From the NCBI GenBank assembly GCA_012269545.1, contig JAAXKB010000039.1, forward strand, positions 91,670 to 155,669: a stretch of DNA of 64,000 bases, given 5' to 3'. Shown in pieces: positions 9,628 through 22,770 of the stretch (its first letter is position 1; each line of letters begins with the position of its first letter). Source of the stretch: Gammaproteobacteria bacterium. Lineage in GTDB: Bacteria; Pseudomonadota; Gammaproteobacteria; Pseudomonadales; Azotimanducaceae. The position numbers were made by a program, and so were the translations under genes. The notes under the pieces are model-generated. The model was not told where the DNA came from. It ran no database searches and saw nothing but the letters and a program-made list of their open reading frames with translations.

Positions 9628-10359
9628 CTAGAGCAAGCCCCGCATTTGTAGCGAGACCCAAGAGTGAGAACTGACCACAATGTGATCCACTAATCGTATC
9701 TCCACTTGAGCCAGTAAATCAGAGAGCGCGCGAGTTAGCACGATATCCGCTTGGCTAGGCTCCGCGTTTCCGGAAGGGTGATTGTGACCAATAATGATTG
9801 CTGCAGCATTGTGCTCCAACCCACGCCGCAGAACTTCCCTTGCATGCAAGTGTGTTCGGTCAATGGAGCCATGAAACATTATCTCGAATCCAAGCTGTTC
9901 ATTTTTCGCATTAAGAAACAAACAGGCAAAGGCCTCATGGGGCAGCGTGCCCATGCGTTTACGCAGGTACTCAGATACCGCTGAGGGATCCTGAAAACAC
10001 TTCGTTTTAACCAGCACACTTTCTGTATCCCGCACGCCCAACTCCTGGATAGCCTTGATTTGCGCGGCCTTTGCTAAACCTACGCCGTGAACTGCCCGCA
10101 AAAGGTCCATCGGCGCGGCAAGCAGGCCACTGATGCCTCCAAATTCGCCAAGCAGGCGGCGGGCCAATTGCACTGCATCTTCACCGGGCGCACCACTGAC
10201 CAGACAAATCGCCAGCAACTCAGCCGTGGACATCCCGGCGGCACCGTAACGACTCAAGCGTTCCCTTGGCTGTTCGCCTTCTACCCAGTTTGCAATAACG
10301 CTAGCACTCGCTTCGGTGTTACCCTTATCGCGAAGCTGTTGAGGTCTTTTTGAAGCCAT
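9628..10359 (-). CDS. radC: RadC family JAB/MPN-domain protein
   Basis: RERLSRYGAAGMSTAELLAICL; HNHPSGNAEPSQAD; start at MASKRPQQ. Confidence 0.95.
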   Translation of the reverse strand: MASKRPQQLRDKGNTEASASVIANWVEGEQPRERLSRYGAAGMSTAELLAICLVSGAPGEDAVQLARRLLGEFGGISGLLAAPMDLLRAVHGVGLAKAAQIKAIQELGVRDTESVLVKTKCFQDPSAVSEYLRKRMGTLPHEAFACLFLNAKNEQLGFEIMFHGSIDRTHLHAREVLRRGLEHNAAAIIIGHNHPSGNAEPSQADIVLTRALSDLLAQVEIRLVDHIVVSSHSWVSLQMRGLL

Positions 10360-10417
10360 TTTTTTACCTTGATCCGACGCTGTATTTCCATTCGCGCACC
10401 ACATAGAGGAATGGGCC

Positions 10418-11662
10418 ATGCCCGAGACGTCAAACCTGTCAGGACAACACATTCTGCTTGGTATCAGCGGCGGAATCGCTGCCTACAAAACTCCGATTCT
10501 TGTGCGCCGACTCGTCGAGGCAGGTGCGTCCGTTCAGGTCGTGATGACCGCAAATGCTCACCAGTTTGTTACCGCTACCTCGCTTCAGGCAGTCAGCGGC
10601 AACCCCGTTCGCGACGATTTATGGGATGCCGCAGCGGAAGCGGCCATGGGGCATATCGAGCTGGCGCGCTGGGCGGATCAAATCCTGATCGCACCGGCAA
10701 CAGCCAGCATGATCGCCCGACTGGCCACTGGTGAGGCCTCGGACCTGTTAAGCACACTGTGCTTGGCGAGCCCGGCTCCTGTGAGCGTCGCTCCTGCCAT
10801 GAACCAGCAGATGTATCAGCATCCCGCGGTTCAGCGAAATCTGGCGTCCCTCGAAGCGGATGGATACCGCATCATTGGGCCTGATAGCGGCGATCAAGCC
10901 TGCGGCGATCAAGGCCCCGGACGCATGACCGAACCCGAGGATTTGCTCTCGGCACTTGCCCAGCACCCCCTCTCAGGCGACGACGCCGGATCTCTCACTG
11001 GCTGCACTGTAATGGTGACGACGGGGCCAACACGTGAGGCCATTGATCCTGTGCGCTACATCAGCAACCACAGCTCGGGTTTGCAGGGCTTGGCAATTGC
11101 TGAATCCGCGCGACGGGCGGGTGCCACGGTGATTTTGATCGCCGGCCCTGGGGTCCCAAGCGCGCACTGGCAGATCGAACGACGAGACGTCACAACCGCT
11201 CAAGAGATGTACGAAGAAGTGCATAACTCCCTGCCTGCTGCGGATATTTTTATTGGCGTTGCAGCAGTCGCCGACTACCGGCCCGCCAACTCAGAGGCGC
11301 AAAAAATCAAGCGTCATCGTCACGCGGATTCCGATATGAAGCTGGCGCTGGTGGAAAATCCGGACATCATTGCCAGCGTGGTTCAGTCTGGTCAGGTTAA
11401 GGTTGTGGTGGGGTTTGCCGCCGAAACCAACGACACCCTGAACAATGCAAGGGAAAAACGAGCACGCAAAGGCTTGGACGCAATCGTGGTCAACGATGTT
11501 TCTGACCGCAGTATAGGCTTCAACAGCACCAATAATGCCGTGACCTTGATTCATGAGCACGGTGAAGTGGCTTTTGGAACGCAGCCCAAAACAGTGATCG
11601 CCGACCAGCTTATTCGCGAGCTCACACCGATTTTCACCGCAAAAACCGCGCAGAAGCTTTAA
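10418..11662 (+). CDS. coaBC: Bifunctional phosphopantothenoylcysteine decarboxylase/synthase
   Basis: LGISGGIAAYKTPILVRRL; APAMNQQMYQHPAVQRNL; TTGPTREAIDPVRYISNHSSG. Confidence 0.96.
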   Translation: MPETSNLSGQHILLGISGGIAAYKTPILVRRLVEAGASVQVVMTANAHQFVTATSLQAVSGNPVRDDLWDAAAEAAMGHIELARWADQILIAPATASMIARLATGEASDLLSTLCLASPAPVSVAPAMNQQMYQHPAVQRNLASLEADGYRIIGPDSGDQACGDQGPGRMTEPEDLLSALAQHPLSGDDAGSLTGCTVMVTTGPTREAIDPVRYISNHSSGLQGLAIAESARRAGATVILIAGPGVPSAHWQIERRDVTTAQEMYEEVHNSLPAADIFIGVAAVADYRPANSEAQKIKRHRHADSDMKLALVENPDIIASVVQSGQVKVVVGFAAETNDTLNNAREKRARKGLDAIVVNDVSDRSIGFNSTNNAVTLIHEHGEVAFGTQPKTVIADQLIRELTPIFTAKTAQKL

Positions 11663-11685
11663 CGCAGATAAGGACCAACAGCACC

Positions 11686-13077
11686 ATGAGCGATGTAGAG
11701 CAGGCATTAAACCTTGATTCGGGTATTTTTCGTGCCTACGACATTCGTGGCATATCCACCCAAAATTTGACCGACGAAGTGGTCTATTGGATCGGCAGAA
11801 GCTTCGCGACAGCCGCGTTAGCCGAAGACCAACGCACCGCAGTAGTGGGGCGCGATGGGCGCCTTTCCAGTCCAGCTCTCGAAAAAGCCCTAAGCCGCGG
11901 ACTGTGTGAAGGTGGGATGGATGTCATCTGCATTGGCTTGGTGCCCACACCCTTGCTCTACTTCGCGACGCACGAACTAAAAACCGGTACGGGCATCATG
12001 ATCACCGGCAGCCACAATCCGCCGGAATACAATGGTCTGAAAATGATGATAGATGGCGTCACGCTGGCTGAAGAGCGCATCCAAACTCTGCTGCACAACT
12101 TGCAGCGCAACACGCTAAGCACGGGTAGCGGCGATGTCTCAACTACCGATGTCGCGCCGGCTTTTATCGCCAAAATGCTGCCCATTTGCGAACTTAGCCG
12201 CCCGTTGAGCGTGGTTGTAGACTGCGGAAATGGGGTCGCCGGAGGCATAGCTCCCAAAATCATTGAGGCCTTGGGCTGCACCGTAACACCCCTGTTTTGC
12301 GAGGTTGACGGTAACTTTCCGAATCATCATCCGGACCCCGCAGAGCCTGAAAATCTGCAAGACCTGATTGCCAAGGTCAAAGAAACCGCAGCTGATATCG
12401 GCCTAGCATTTGATGGCGACGGCGATCGGGTTGGCGTCGTTACGCCGACGGGCAACATCATCTGGCCCGATAAATTGATGATGTTTTTTGCAGAGGACAT
12501 TTGTCGCCGTCACCCGGGCGAAACCGTGATTTTTGATGTGAAGTGCAGCCGCTACCTGCCCGAAGTCATCCGCGAGGCGGGCGGCATCCCATTGATGTGG
12601 AAAACTGGGCATTCGCACATCAAGGCCAAGATCAAGGAAACCAACTCACCCTTAGCCGGAGAATTCAGCGGCCACCTTTGTATTGCGGAAAATTGGTACG
12701 GCTTCGATGACGCCATTTTTGCTGCGGGCCGCTTGCTCCAGCTCCTTAGCCAAACCGACGCTGGTGCTGACGAATGCTTCGCCAAGTATCCGCAGACCGT
12801 TACGACCTCCGAGATTAAAATCCAGACCACGGAAGAGCACAAATTCGCCGTCATGCAGGCGCTGACGGAAACAGGCGATTTTGGTGATGGTGCTCTGACC
12901 GAAATCGACGGCATACGTGTGGACTTCGACAAGGGATGGGGGTTAATTCGTCCCTCCAACACCAGCCCGGTTTTGTCGCTGCGATTCGAAGCAGACACGA
13001 AGTCGGCCTTACTTGATATTCAAAAGCTGTTTCAAACCGAACTACAAAAAGTAGACAGCTCATTAGTGTTTCTGTAG
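11686..13077 (+). CDS. Phosphomannomutase/phosphoglucomutase (AlgC-type)
   Basis: FRAYDIRGI, GIMITGSHNPPEYNGLK, FDGDGDRVGVV, GEFSGHL. Confidence 0.93.
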   Translation: MSDVEQALNLDSGIFRAYDIRGISTQNLTDEVVYWIGRSFATAALAEDQRTAVVGRDGRLSSPALEKALSRGLCEGGMDVICIGLVPTPLLYFATHELKTGTGIMITGSHNPPEYNGLKMMIDGVTLAEERIQTLLHNLQRNTLSTGSGDVSTTDVAPAFIAKMLPICELSRPLSVVVDCGNGVAGGIAPKIIEALGCTVTPLFCEVDGNFPNHHPDPAEPENLQDLIAKVKETAADIGLAFDGDGDRVGVVTPTGNIIWPDKLMMFFAEDICRRHPGETVIFDVKCSRYLPEVIREAGGIPLMWKTGHSHIKAKIKETNSPLAGEFSGHLCIAENWYGFDDAIFAAGRLLQLLSQTDAGADECFAKYPQTVTTSEIKIQTTEEHKFAVMQALTETGDFGDGALTEIDGIRVDFDKGWGLIRPSNTSPVLSLRFEADTKSALLDIQKLFQTELQKVDSSLVFL

Positions 13078-13086
13078 ACCCAATAG

Positions 13087-14608
<1,522 letters not shown>

Positions 14609-14617
14609 GCTCCGAAT

Positions 14618-15259
14618 CTAGAGCGCGCAGTGCTCCTCAACGTAAACCTGCATGGCATCGAGAGCCTCAGATTGGGCAGGCTGCTGGCTGAGATAAGCCA
14701 ACACGTCTGAAACGTGAGCGATGCTGATCACCGGCGCTGCTAACTCATTGCGCAATTCGGACACTGCAGTTTCGTCCGACCCCGCCATCACTTCCGCACG
14801 ATCCATCGCGATAACAACACCAGCAATCTCGGCATCTTCTGATTGAATCAGATTCGCAGCACCGCGTATGGCCTTGCCCGACGTCAACACGTCATCGAGC
14901 ATGAGCACTCGACCGCTGACCGGTGCGCCAACCAACAGGCCGCCTTCGCCATGGTCCTTGGCCTCTTTGCGATTGTACGCAACCCCAACATTGACGCCGC
15001 GCTGGGCCAAGGCCATTGCAGTGGCAACAGCAATCGGTATGCCTTTGTACGCCGGCCCGAACAGCAAATCGAATTCCACTCCGGAATGCAGCGCAGCCTC
15101 GGCATAGGCGGCGCCAAGTTCCGTATAGGCAGCGCCACTGGCGACCGATCCGAGGTTAAAAAAGTAAGGGCTGACGCGCCCGGAGTTTAGGGTAAAACGT
15201 CCGAATTTCAGGACGTTTTGCTTCACCAGAAAGTCTATGAATTGTTTTTTATCTGTCAC
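14618..15259 (-). CDS. pyrE: Orotate phosphoribosyltransferase
   Basis: RFTLNSGRVSPYFFNLG; VLMLDDVLTSGKAIRGA. Confidence 0.96.
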   Translation of the reverse strand: MTDKKQFIDFLVKQNVLKFGRFTLNSGRVSPYFFNLGSVASGAAYTELGAAYAEAALHSGVEFDLLFGPAYKGIPIAVATAMALAQRGVNVGVAYNRKEAKDHGEGGLLVGAPVSGRVLMLDDVLTSGKAIRGAANLIQSEDAEIAGVVIAMDRAEVMAGSDETAVSELRNELAAPVISIAHVSDVLAYLSQQPAQSEALDAMQVYVEEHCAL

Positions 15260-15270
15260 AGCATCCTACC

Positions 15271-15966
15271 TCAGGCCAGTGCAGCCTGCTGAACCTGCAG
15301 CAATTGTTCCGTGCCTTTTTCTGCTAAATCGATCAGCTGAGCGAGCTCCGATTTGGTGAAAGGCGCAGCTTCTCCCGTGCCCTGAAGTTCGATGAATCCA
15401 TCGCCCAAGCGGACCACATTCATATCTGTTTCGGCGTTGGAGTCTTCAGCATAATCCAAATCGAGAACTGGCGTGCCGCGATAGATACCAACGCTGACGG
15501 AAGAAACAAACCCCACCAGCGCATCCTTCGCTGGAATACTGTGAATGGCATCCGCCAAGGCCAAAGCACCCCCGGTGATCGATGCGGTTCGAGTGCCACC
15601 GTCGGCCTGAATCACATCACAGTCGATGCGAATCGTGCGCTCGCCCAGTTTCTTCATATCAACCATGGCGCGCAGTGAGCGGCCAATTAGCCGCTGTATT
15701 TCAACGGTCCGGCCATTTTGCTTGCCCCGGGCCGCTTCCCGATCGTTTCGTGTATTCGTCGCGCCTGGCAGCATGCCATATTCAGCGGTTACCCAACCCT
15801 CGCCTCGACCACGCAAAAAACCCGGCACAGAATTTTCAACCGAGGCAGTACAAATCACCTTGGTGTCGCCGAATTCCACCAGCACTGAGCCCGCTGCGTG
15901 TTTCGTAAACTGTCGGGTAAAACGGATGTTTCTAAGCTCATCATTGGCTCGTCCACTGGGTCGCAT
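15271..15966 (-). CDS. rph: Ribonuclease PH
   Basis: [44 protein letters not shown]; start trimmed from the ORF start at 16029. Confidence 0.96.
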   Translation of the reverse strand: MRPSGRANDELRNIRFTRQFTKHAAGSVLVEFGDTKVICTASVENSVPGFLRGRGEGWVTAEYGMLPGATNTRNDREAARGKQNGRTVEIQRLIGRSLRAMVDMKKLGERTIRIDCDVIQADGGTRTASITGGALALADAIHSIPAKDALVGFVSSVSVGIYRGTPVLDLDYAEDSNAETDMNVVRLGDGFIELQGTGEAAPFTKSELAQLIDLAEKGTEQLLQVQQAALA

Positions 15967-16119
15967 AAAGTCTCCTGATAGACATGGGTAAGGAACGAAG
16001 GCACGGTAAGGAAGTTCTGAGACCGACACAATATAAATTTACGCGACCGGTTACCTTCGCAGGCTTAAAACATGCGTTAAACTCGGGAGTTTCAAGCCAC
16101 CACCAGCGATATCAGCACT

Positions 16120-16980
16120 ATGCACAGTATGACGGGCTTCGCCAGAGGCGAGAGCAAGACGTCCGATTACCACTTGGTGTGGGAACTCAAGACGGTCAAC
16201 CACCGGTATCTCGAAACGACTTTTCGACTGCCAGAATCACTGCGAAGCATTGAACAGCAGCTGCGCCATAGCGCAAGGAATGCGCTTGCCCGGGGCAAGC
16301 TAGACGCCATTCTGAAACTCGAAACAACCCAGCCCGCAAGCGCACTCACCGTCAACGAAACCTTGCTCGATGCGCTGCTGGAAAATGCTGCCGTCATAGC
16401 CGCGAAGGCACCGAACACGGCCCCGATGAGCCAAAACCAGCTGCTTTCATGGCCTGGGGTGCTCTGTCAATCCGACACGGTGCTATCTGACATGGCAGCG
16501 GCAGCCATCGATCTTTTCAACGAAAGCCTGAGCGACCTCGCTACCGCTCGGGCAGGCGAGGGCAGCAAGCTGTACAAGATCGTCAAGTTAAATCTCGACG
16601 CCATCGATGCGCAGGTACAACAATTAGAACCCATTGCCGCGACGCTCCCGGCTCTGCAGCAACAAAAGCTGCAGCAGCGTATCGACGAGTTATCGGTTAA
16701 GGTTGACGCCGAACGGCTAGCGCAAGAAGTTGTGCTTCTGGCCCAAAAGGCCGATGTGCGTGAAGAGCTGGATCGGTTAGCGATTCATGTGGAACAAGCT
16801 CGGGCCCTGATCGAGGGGCCTGGTCCGCACGGCCGACGACTGGATTTTTTAACACAGGAGCTAAACCGTGAGGCCAACACCCTCGGCGCTAAAGCCGTGT
16901 GCAGTGACACATCTCTCGCCTCAATCGAGTTGAAAGTCCTCATCGAGCAGATCCGTGAGCAAGTGCAAAACATCCAGTAG
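16120..16980 (+). CDS. yicC: YicC family endoribonuclease-like protein
   Basis: MHSMTGFARGE...NHRYLE; RLDFLTQELNREANTLGAKA. Confidence 0.94.
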   Translation: MHSMTGFARGESKTSDYHLVWELKTVNHRYLETTFRLPESLRSIEQQLRHSARNALARGKLDAILKLETTQPASALTVNETLLDALLENAAVIAAKAPNTAPMSQNQLLSWPGVLCQSDTVLSDMAAAAIDLFNESLSDLATARAGEGSKLYKIVKLNLDAIDAQVQQLEPIAATLPALQQQKLQQRIDELSVKVDAERLAQEVVLLAQKADVREELDRLAIHVEQARALIEGPGPHGRRLDFLTQELNREANTLGAKAVCSDTSLASIELKVLIEQIREQVQNIQ

Positions 16981-17128
16981 CCGCAGCAATCAACCGCGCA
17001 AATCAGTAGAGATCTCAAGCAAATCTCAACTTCGCTGGGCAAGTTCCATGATACTTGATTAAATAAGCCGCAAGGGTCCACACCGAACACCAGTCATCTG
17101 GCTTCAAAGCAAAAACAAAGAATCCGTT

Positions 17129-17746
17129 ATGCAAGCAGGTAGTCTTTTCCTCGTATCCGCCCCCTCCGGAGCTGGCAAAACCTCTCTGGTTAATGCCGCC
17201 TTGGAGGCCGACTCCCAGTTGGTGGTCTCTGTTAGCCACACGACCCGACCAGCTCGGGGCGGCGAGGTTGACGGGGAAAATTACTTCTTTGTCAGTGATG
17301 ACCAATTCGTGCAGATGATCGAGGAAGGCAAGTTTCTTGAGCACGCCAATGTGTTCGGCAAGCGATACGGCACATCGAAGGCCGAAGTGGCGGCCAAGCG
17401 CGCACAAGGCAAGGACGTGATTCTTGAAATCGACTGGCAGGGCGCACAACAAGTTCGCGAGACTATTCCTGACGCCATCAGCGTATTCGTATTACCTCCT
17501 TCGGTTGACGAACTGGCCGCTCGCCTCACCTCTCGCGGGGAAGACACGGCCCAGAGTATTGAAAAGCGTCTTGGCGAGGCCAAGCTGGATATGTCCCAAG
17601 CCGTTCACTTTGATTATTTGGTCATCAACGCTGACTTTGAAACGGCGGTACAGGACTTTGCAAGTATCGCGCAGGCCGCTCGCCTCAGCAGAGCGGCTCA
17701 ATTGCAAAAAAACGATGTGAAAGAATTGGTTGGAGCAGACTTTTAA
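17129..17746 (+). CDS. gmk: Guanylate kinase
   Basis: [41 protein letters not shown]. Confidence 0.97.
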   Translation: MQAGSLFLVSAPSGAGKTSLVNAALEADSQLVVSVSHTTRPARGGEVDGENYFFVSDDQFVQMIEEGKFLEHANVFGKRYGTSKAEVAAKRAQGKDVILEIDWQGAQQVRETIPDAISVFVLPPSVDELAARLTSRGEDTAQSIEKRLGEAKLDMSQAVHFDYLVINADFETAVQDFASIAQAARLSRAAQLQKNDVKELVGADF

Positions 17747-17823
17747 GTTCTCTCTATCTTGTCTTGGAGAGGAGCAGGCTGTATTCTTTCTTTCCCTTTT
17801 CCGCCACCTTAAACGAGAAATTC

Positions 17824-18120
17824 ATGGCCCGTATTACCGTTGAAGATTGCTTAGAGCATGTGGATAACCGTTTTGATCTCGTCATGCTGGCCAGCCGACG
17901 TGCACGCGCACTGCGTAATTACAACACCGAGGCATTGGTGGAAGAAGAAAACGACAAGCCAACCGTGATCGCTCTGCGTGAAATTGCCAAAGGCGTCATG
18001 AGCCACGAGCTGCTGGACAGCCAAGAAATTTCCCCCGAAGACGAGGAAATTAACACCGACTTCAGCGTGGCAAATTTAGACGCTGGTCGATTGGGAGACC
18101 ATGAGTCTGCCGCAGGCTGA
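17824..18120 (+). CDS. rpoZ: RNA polymerase omega subunit
   Basis: [30 protein letters not shown]; internal ATG chosen. Confidence 0.97.
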   Translation: MARITVEDCLEHVDNRFDLVMLASRRARALRNYNTEALVEEENDKPTVIALREIAKGVMSHELLDSQEISPEDEEINTDFSVANLDAGRLGDHESAAG

Positions 18121-20299
18121 GACTCGCGAAGAGTCCTATTTTGTCGCCCAGCTGGCGGCCGAGGCCAAGCGGCACGATGTCGCGGCTCCCGCTACCATTG
18201 ATTCTCTTATTGCGAATCTCACCTACCTCAGTGACGAGGAAATTAACCTCGTCAGAGACGCCCATGCTTACGCAAGTCAAGCTCATCAGGGCCAGCACAG
18301 GCGAACCGGGCACGACTACATCACGCACCCCACCGCTGTTGCCCAGATTTTAGCCAACATGAACATGGACCATCAGTCTCTGATGGCCGCACTGCTGCAT
18401 GATGTGATTGAGGACTCGGAAACCAGCCGAGCCTATCTGGGTGAAATTTTCGGTTCCTCGGTTGCGGACATCGTTGACGGCGTTTCCAAATTGAGCAAAA
18501 TTTTTGCCAGTCGAGACGAAGCGCAGGCTGAGAACTTCCAAAAGATGGCCATGGCCATGGCAAAAGACATCCGTGTCATTATGGTCAAGATGGCTGACCG
18601 CTTGCATAACATGCGCACGATCGGCGTTATGTCCGACGCCCAGCGCAAACGTATCGCAAGAGAAACGCTAGATTTTTATGCGCCTATCGCCAACCGGCTC
18701 GGCGTCCAGATGATCAAGAGCGAACTGGAGGAACTTGCTTTTCGTGCGCTTTATCCGCTGCGCTCGGACCGTATTGCCCGCGCCGTAACTGCCGCTAGAG
18801 GCAATCGTAAGGCCATGGTCGACGAGGTGCAGACTAGTATTGCCACGGCGCTGAATCGCGAGGGCATCGTGGCCGAAGTGATCGGCCGGCAAAAACATAT
18901 CTTCTCCATTTATCGCAAGATGAAGACCCAACATAAGTCATTCGCTGAGATCATGGACGTCTTTGGCTTCAGAATTATCGTTGACCAACCCGACGCTTGC
19001 TACCGAGCACTCGGCGTCGTGCACGGCTTGTACAGCCCATTGGCCGCTCGCTTCAAAGACTATATCGCCATACCCAAGGTGAACGGCTATCAATCCTTAC
19101 ACACATCTCTCATGGGGCCCCATGGCGCACCTATCGAGGTGCAAATTCGGACCAAACAACAACAGGCCGTTGCGGAAAATGGTATTGCCGGACATTGGCT
19201 ATACCGGTCCAATTCAGAATTTGAGACCAGCCAACAGCGCGCTCGGCAGTGGGTCTCCGATTTGATGGAGCTGCAGAGCCGAGCGGGCAATCCGATGGAA
19301 TTTATCGAGAGTCTGAAAATCGATTTATTTCCGGATGAGGTCTACGTTTTCACGCCTAAGGGCAAAATTCTGGAGCTGCCACGAGGCGCCAGCCCTGTCG
19401 ATTTTGCCTATTGCGTGCATACGGACATTGGCAACAGCTGCATGAGCTGCCGGATTGACGGCCAATTGGCGCCATTGTCCCAACAGCTGCAAAGCGGCCA
19501 AAAAGTTGAAATCATCACCGCGCCGGACAGCAAACCCAACCCGGCCTGGCTGAACTTTGCGGTCACATCAAAAGCTCGCTCCGCCATTCGCAGCGAGCTA
19601 AAACAGCAGCAGGGCAGCCAATCCATCGCACTGGGCCGGAAACTGCTCAACCGTGTATTGGGTGCCGCCAATACCAGCATCGCCGAACTGGACTTCAGAC
19701 GGCTACGCCGGGTGTTTTCGGCGCTTGGCGTGCGCAAACTTGACGAGTTGCTGGAAAGCATTGGCAATGGCGATGTTTCCGCTCACTTAGCGGCACAAAA
19801 GCTGCTGTCCGCTGACAACCCGAACTATCAGGCCATTGCCGTTGAAGGCGCGGGGCCAGTGACAATTGCTGGTGGCGAAGGTCTGGTGGTGAGCTATGGG
19901 CGATGCTGCGGACCCTTACCGGGTGACCACATCGTCGGTCATATGACCCCCGGCAAAGGATTCGTCGTACACGTGGAGACCTGCAACAATTTGAATGAAG
20001 TTCGCCGGCGCACGCCCCATGAAATAACGCCGGCGCGCTGGACCTCTGACGTGGATGATGAATTTCAAACAGTCCTGCGGGTCAATGTGCGTCGGCGCAA
20101 AGGCATCATGGCAGAAGTCGCAGCGGAAATTACCTCTTGTGATGCCGGCGTTGAGAGCATCAATATCGAAGAGCGCAACGCTGAAATCAGCACCGTTAAT
20201 GTGGGCATAACCGTACGCAACCGCGACCACTTGGCCAAACTTATGCGTCGACTGCGACGCATTACCACAGTCATCAACGTCGCCAGGCGCGTCAGCTAA
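18101..20299 (+). CDS. spoT: Bifunctional (p)ppGpp synthetase/hydrolase SpoT
   Basis: HD motif LLHDVIED; synthetase motif [12 protein letters not shown] and ACT domains. Confidence 0.97.
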   Translation: MSLPQAETREESYFVAQLAAEAKRHDVAAPATIDSLIANLTYLSDEEINLVRDAHAYASQAHQGQHRRTGHDYITHPTAVAQILANMNMDHQSLMAALLHDVIEDSETSRAYLGEIFGSSVADIVDGVSKLSKIFASRDEAQAENFQKMAMAMAKDIRVIMVKMADRLHNMRTIGVMSDAQRKRIARETLDFYAPIANRLGVQMIKSELEELAFRALYPLRSDRIARAVTAARGNRKAMVDEVQTSIATALNREGIVAEVIGRQKHIFSIYRKMKTQHKSFAEIMDVFGFRIIVDQPDACYRALGVVHGLYSPLAARFKDYIAIPKVNGYQSLHTSLMGPHGAPIEVQIRTKQQQAVAENGIAGHWLYRSNSEFETSQQRARQWVSDLMELQSRAGNPMEFIESLKIDLFPDEVYVFTPKGKILELPRGASPVDFAYCVHTDIGNSCMSCRIDGQLAPLSQQLQSGQKVEIITAPDSKPNPAWLNFAVTSKARSAIRSELKQQQGSQSIALGRKLLNRVLGAANTSIAELDFRRLRRVFSALGVRKLDELLESIGNGDVSAHLAAQKLLSADNPNYQAIAVEGAGPVTIAGGEGLVVSYGRCCGPLPGDHIVGHMTPGKGFVVHVETCNNLNEVRRRTPHEITPARWTSDVDDEFQTVLRVNVRRRKGIMAEVAAEITSCDAGVESINIEERNAEISTVNVGITVRNRDHLAKLMRRLRRITTVINVARRVS

Positions 20300-20336
20300 A
20301 ACCAACCCAGCTTCGGGTTAACATCTTAGGAAAACT

Positions 20337-20738
20337 ATGTCCCGGGAAACTATCGTCACTGACAATGCACCCAGTGCCATCGGCACCTACTCTCAGGCGA
20401 TCAAAACCGGCCCGGGGAACTTGGTCTTCATTTCAGGACAGATTCCATTGGTGCCCCACGCGGATCCGGCACAAATGGCACTGATCAGTGATGATTTTGT
20501 CGAGCAAGCCCATCAGGTGTTCAAAAATCTGATTGCCGTTGCCGAGGCTGCTGGAGGCGGATTGGCCGACTGTGTCAAACTCAACATTTATCTCACAGAT
20601 TTAGGCAAGTTCGCAGACGTCAATAGCGTCATGGCCGAGTACGTGCCCGAGCCCTATCCAGCGCGCGCAGCGGTGGAAGTATCCGCATTGCCCAAGGGTG
20701 CACAAATCGAAATTGATGCCATTATGGTGCTTAACTAA
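20337..20738 (+). CDS. ridA: RidA family reactive intermediate deaminase
   Basis: APSAIGTYSQAIKTGPGNLVFISGQIPL; PARAAVEVSALPKGAQIEIDAI. Confidence 0.95.
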   Translation: MSRETIVTDNAPSAIGTYSQAIKTGPGNLVFISGQIPLVPHADPAQMALISDDFVEQAHQVFKNLIAVAEAAGGGLADCVKLNIYLTDLGKFADVNSVMAEYVPEPYPARAAVEVSALPKGAQIEIDAIMVLN

Positions 20739-20754
20739 CCGGCACCGATTACCT

Positions 20755-22770
20755 ATGGCAGCGGACCCCCAAGGCAGCGTCGCCCAACTCAAGGGTATCG
20801 GGCCCAAGCTCCAACAAACTCTGGAACGCTTAGGCGTCTATCGCCTGATGGATTTGCTGATACACCTTCCCACCCGATACCAAGATCGCTCCAAGATCAC
20901 ACCGCTAAGCGCACTGCGGGCGGGGGAAGAGGCATTTGTGCAAGGCGAGATTCTTGGCAGTAAAATTGCTTTTGGTCGCACCCGCAGTCTGGAGGTGCTG
21001 ATCAGCGACGGCCAGCGTGACCTGCGCCTGCGGTTTTTCCATTTCAACAAAGCGCAGCAGCGCAGTCTGGAAGCCGGCAAATACGTACGGGCCTTTGGCA
21101 ACGTGGCCTTTATCGGACGGCATTTGGCCATGGCCCATCCTGAATATCAGATATTCGATGGACCGCCGCCGCCGCCAAAACCCGAGCTGATTCCTGTTTA
21201 TCCCACCACCCAAGGGCTGGGTCAGGCAAGACTGCGTAATCTCACTCGCGCCCTGCAACAGATACGTTGGCCATCCGGGGCGGGCACGCCCTTTGAAAAA
21301 TTGCTATATCTGCATCAACCCGATGACTTAAACCGCATCGACGAGGTCACCGAGGCGCTGGCACTTGATGAACTGTGCGCCTACTACGTGATCATGAAGC
21401 GGCGAGCACTCAAGCGGCGCAAACAGCAGGCCCTTACCTTGCCCCAGAAGGCAGGCCTTGGCCGCCAGCTTAGGGACAATCTGGCTTTTGACCTGACTCG
21501 AGCCCAAAGCCGGGTCATTCGTGAGACGCTCACTGACCTACAAAATAATGTGCCGATGTTGCGACTGGTGCAGGGTGATGTGGGTTCTGGCAAAACCATC
21601 GTCGCCGCTTTTGCCGCCATCCGGGCCATTGAGCACGGCTGCCAAACAGCGATCATGGCCCCAACAGAACTGTTGGCCGAACAGCATCAGCTAAATTTTC
21701 AGCAGTGGCTGGAACCCCTTGGCGTCAACGTGGCCTTATTGACCGGTCAGATGCCAGCGAAGGAGCAACGCGCCACGCTTGCTGCCATCGAAAGCGGCGA
21801 GGTACAGGTAGTCATCGGCACACATGCCCTGTTTCAGGACAGGGTGGCGTTTAACAAACTAGCCTTGGTCATTATTGACGAACAACATCGCTTTGGCGTG
21901 CACCAGCGCATGGCGCTGCAAAACAAAGGCGCCTTCCCACATCAGCTGGTGATGACCGCCACCCCAATTCCCCGCACGCTGACCATGACCCTATACGCCG
22001 ATATGGACGTGTCTGTTATCGATGAGCTGCCAAAGGGCCGTCAACCCATCACCACACACACCGCAGCGCAATCAAAACGCGCCGAACTGATCGCCCGGTT
22101 AGAGCAGATATTGGGGCAAGGCCAACAGGCCTATTGGGTCTGCACGCTAATCGAACCGTCGGAGGAAATTGACGCTCTGTCTGCTGAAGAAGCTTTCGCG
22201 TTGCTTAGCCGCGCACTCCCGAATGTCAAAGTCGCCTTGCTACATGGCCGCATGAAGGGCGATGAGAAGGTGGAAGTGATGCGTGCTTTCAAAGCCGGCG
22301 AATATCAACTGTTGGTGGCCACGACCGTCGTCGAGGTCGGCGTCGACGTTCCCAACGCGACGCATATGTTCATCGAGAATGCCGAACGCTTGGGGCTTGC
22401 TCAACTGCACCAATTGCGCGGCCGAGTAGGGCGAGGCAGTCTGGCCAGTCGATGCTTTTTGCTCTTCAAGCCGGGCGTCAGTCAGGCTGGCCAACATCGG
22501 TTGAACGCGCTGAGGGAAAGTCAGGATGGCTTTTATTTGGCCGAGCAGGACCTCAAACTGCGCGGGCCCGGCGATATTTTGGGCACACGACAGTCTGGCG
22601 AGCAAAGTTTCAAAATTGCCGACCTGGGCGAACACGCACACCTTATGCCGAGGGTTATCCAAAGAGGCGAGGCCTTGCTGGCGGCGCCAAAAGGCTCAGA
22701 CGACCACGTCCTTCTTCTCGGGCTGCTCAACACATGGGCAGCCTCAGACAACGAGCATCTCACTGTCTAA
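20755..22770 (+). CDS. recG: ATP-dependent DNA helicase RecG
   Basis: LVQGDVGSGKTIVAAFA, DEQHRFGV, MTATPIPRTL, RGRVGRG. Confidence 0.97.
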   Translation: MAADPQGSVAQLKGIGPKLQQTLERLGVYRLMDLLIHLPTRYQDRSKITPLSALRAGEEAFVQGEILGSKIAFGRTRSLEVLISDGQRDLRLRFFHFNKAQQRSLEAGKYVRAFGNVAFIGRHLAMAHPEYQIFDGPPPPPKPELIPVYPTTQGLGQARLRNLTRALQQIRWPSGAGTPFEKLLYLHQPDDLNRIDEVTEALALDELCAYYVIMKRRALKRRKQQALTLPQKAGLGRQLRDNLAFDLTRAQSRVIRETLTDLQNNVPMLRLVQGDVGSGKTIVAAFAAIRAIEHGCQTAIMAPTELLAEQHQLNFQQWLEPLGVNVALLTGQMPAKEQRATLAAIESGEVQVVIGTHALFQDRVAFNKLALVIIDEQHRFGVHQRMALQNKGAFPHQLVMTATPIPRTLTMTLYADMDVSVIDELPKGRQPITTHTAAQSKRAELIARLEQILGQGQQAYWVCTLIEPSEEIDALSAEEAFALLSRALPNVKVALLHGRMKGDEKVEVMRAFKAGEYQLLVATTVVEVGVDVPNATHMFIENAERLGLAQLHQLRGRVGRGSLASRCFLLFKPGVSQAGQHRLNALRESQDGFYLAEQDLKLRGPGDILGTRQSGEQSFKIADLGEHAHLMPRVIQRGEALLAAPKGSDDHVLLLGLLNTWAASDNEHLTV

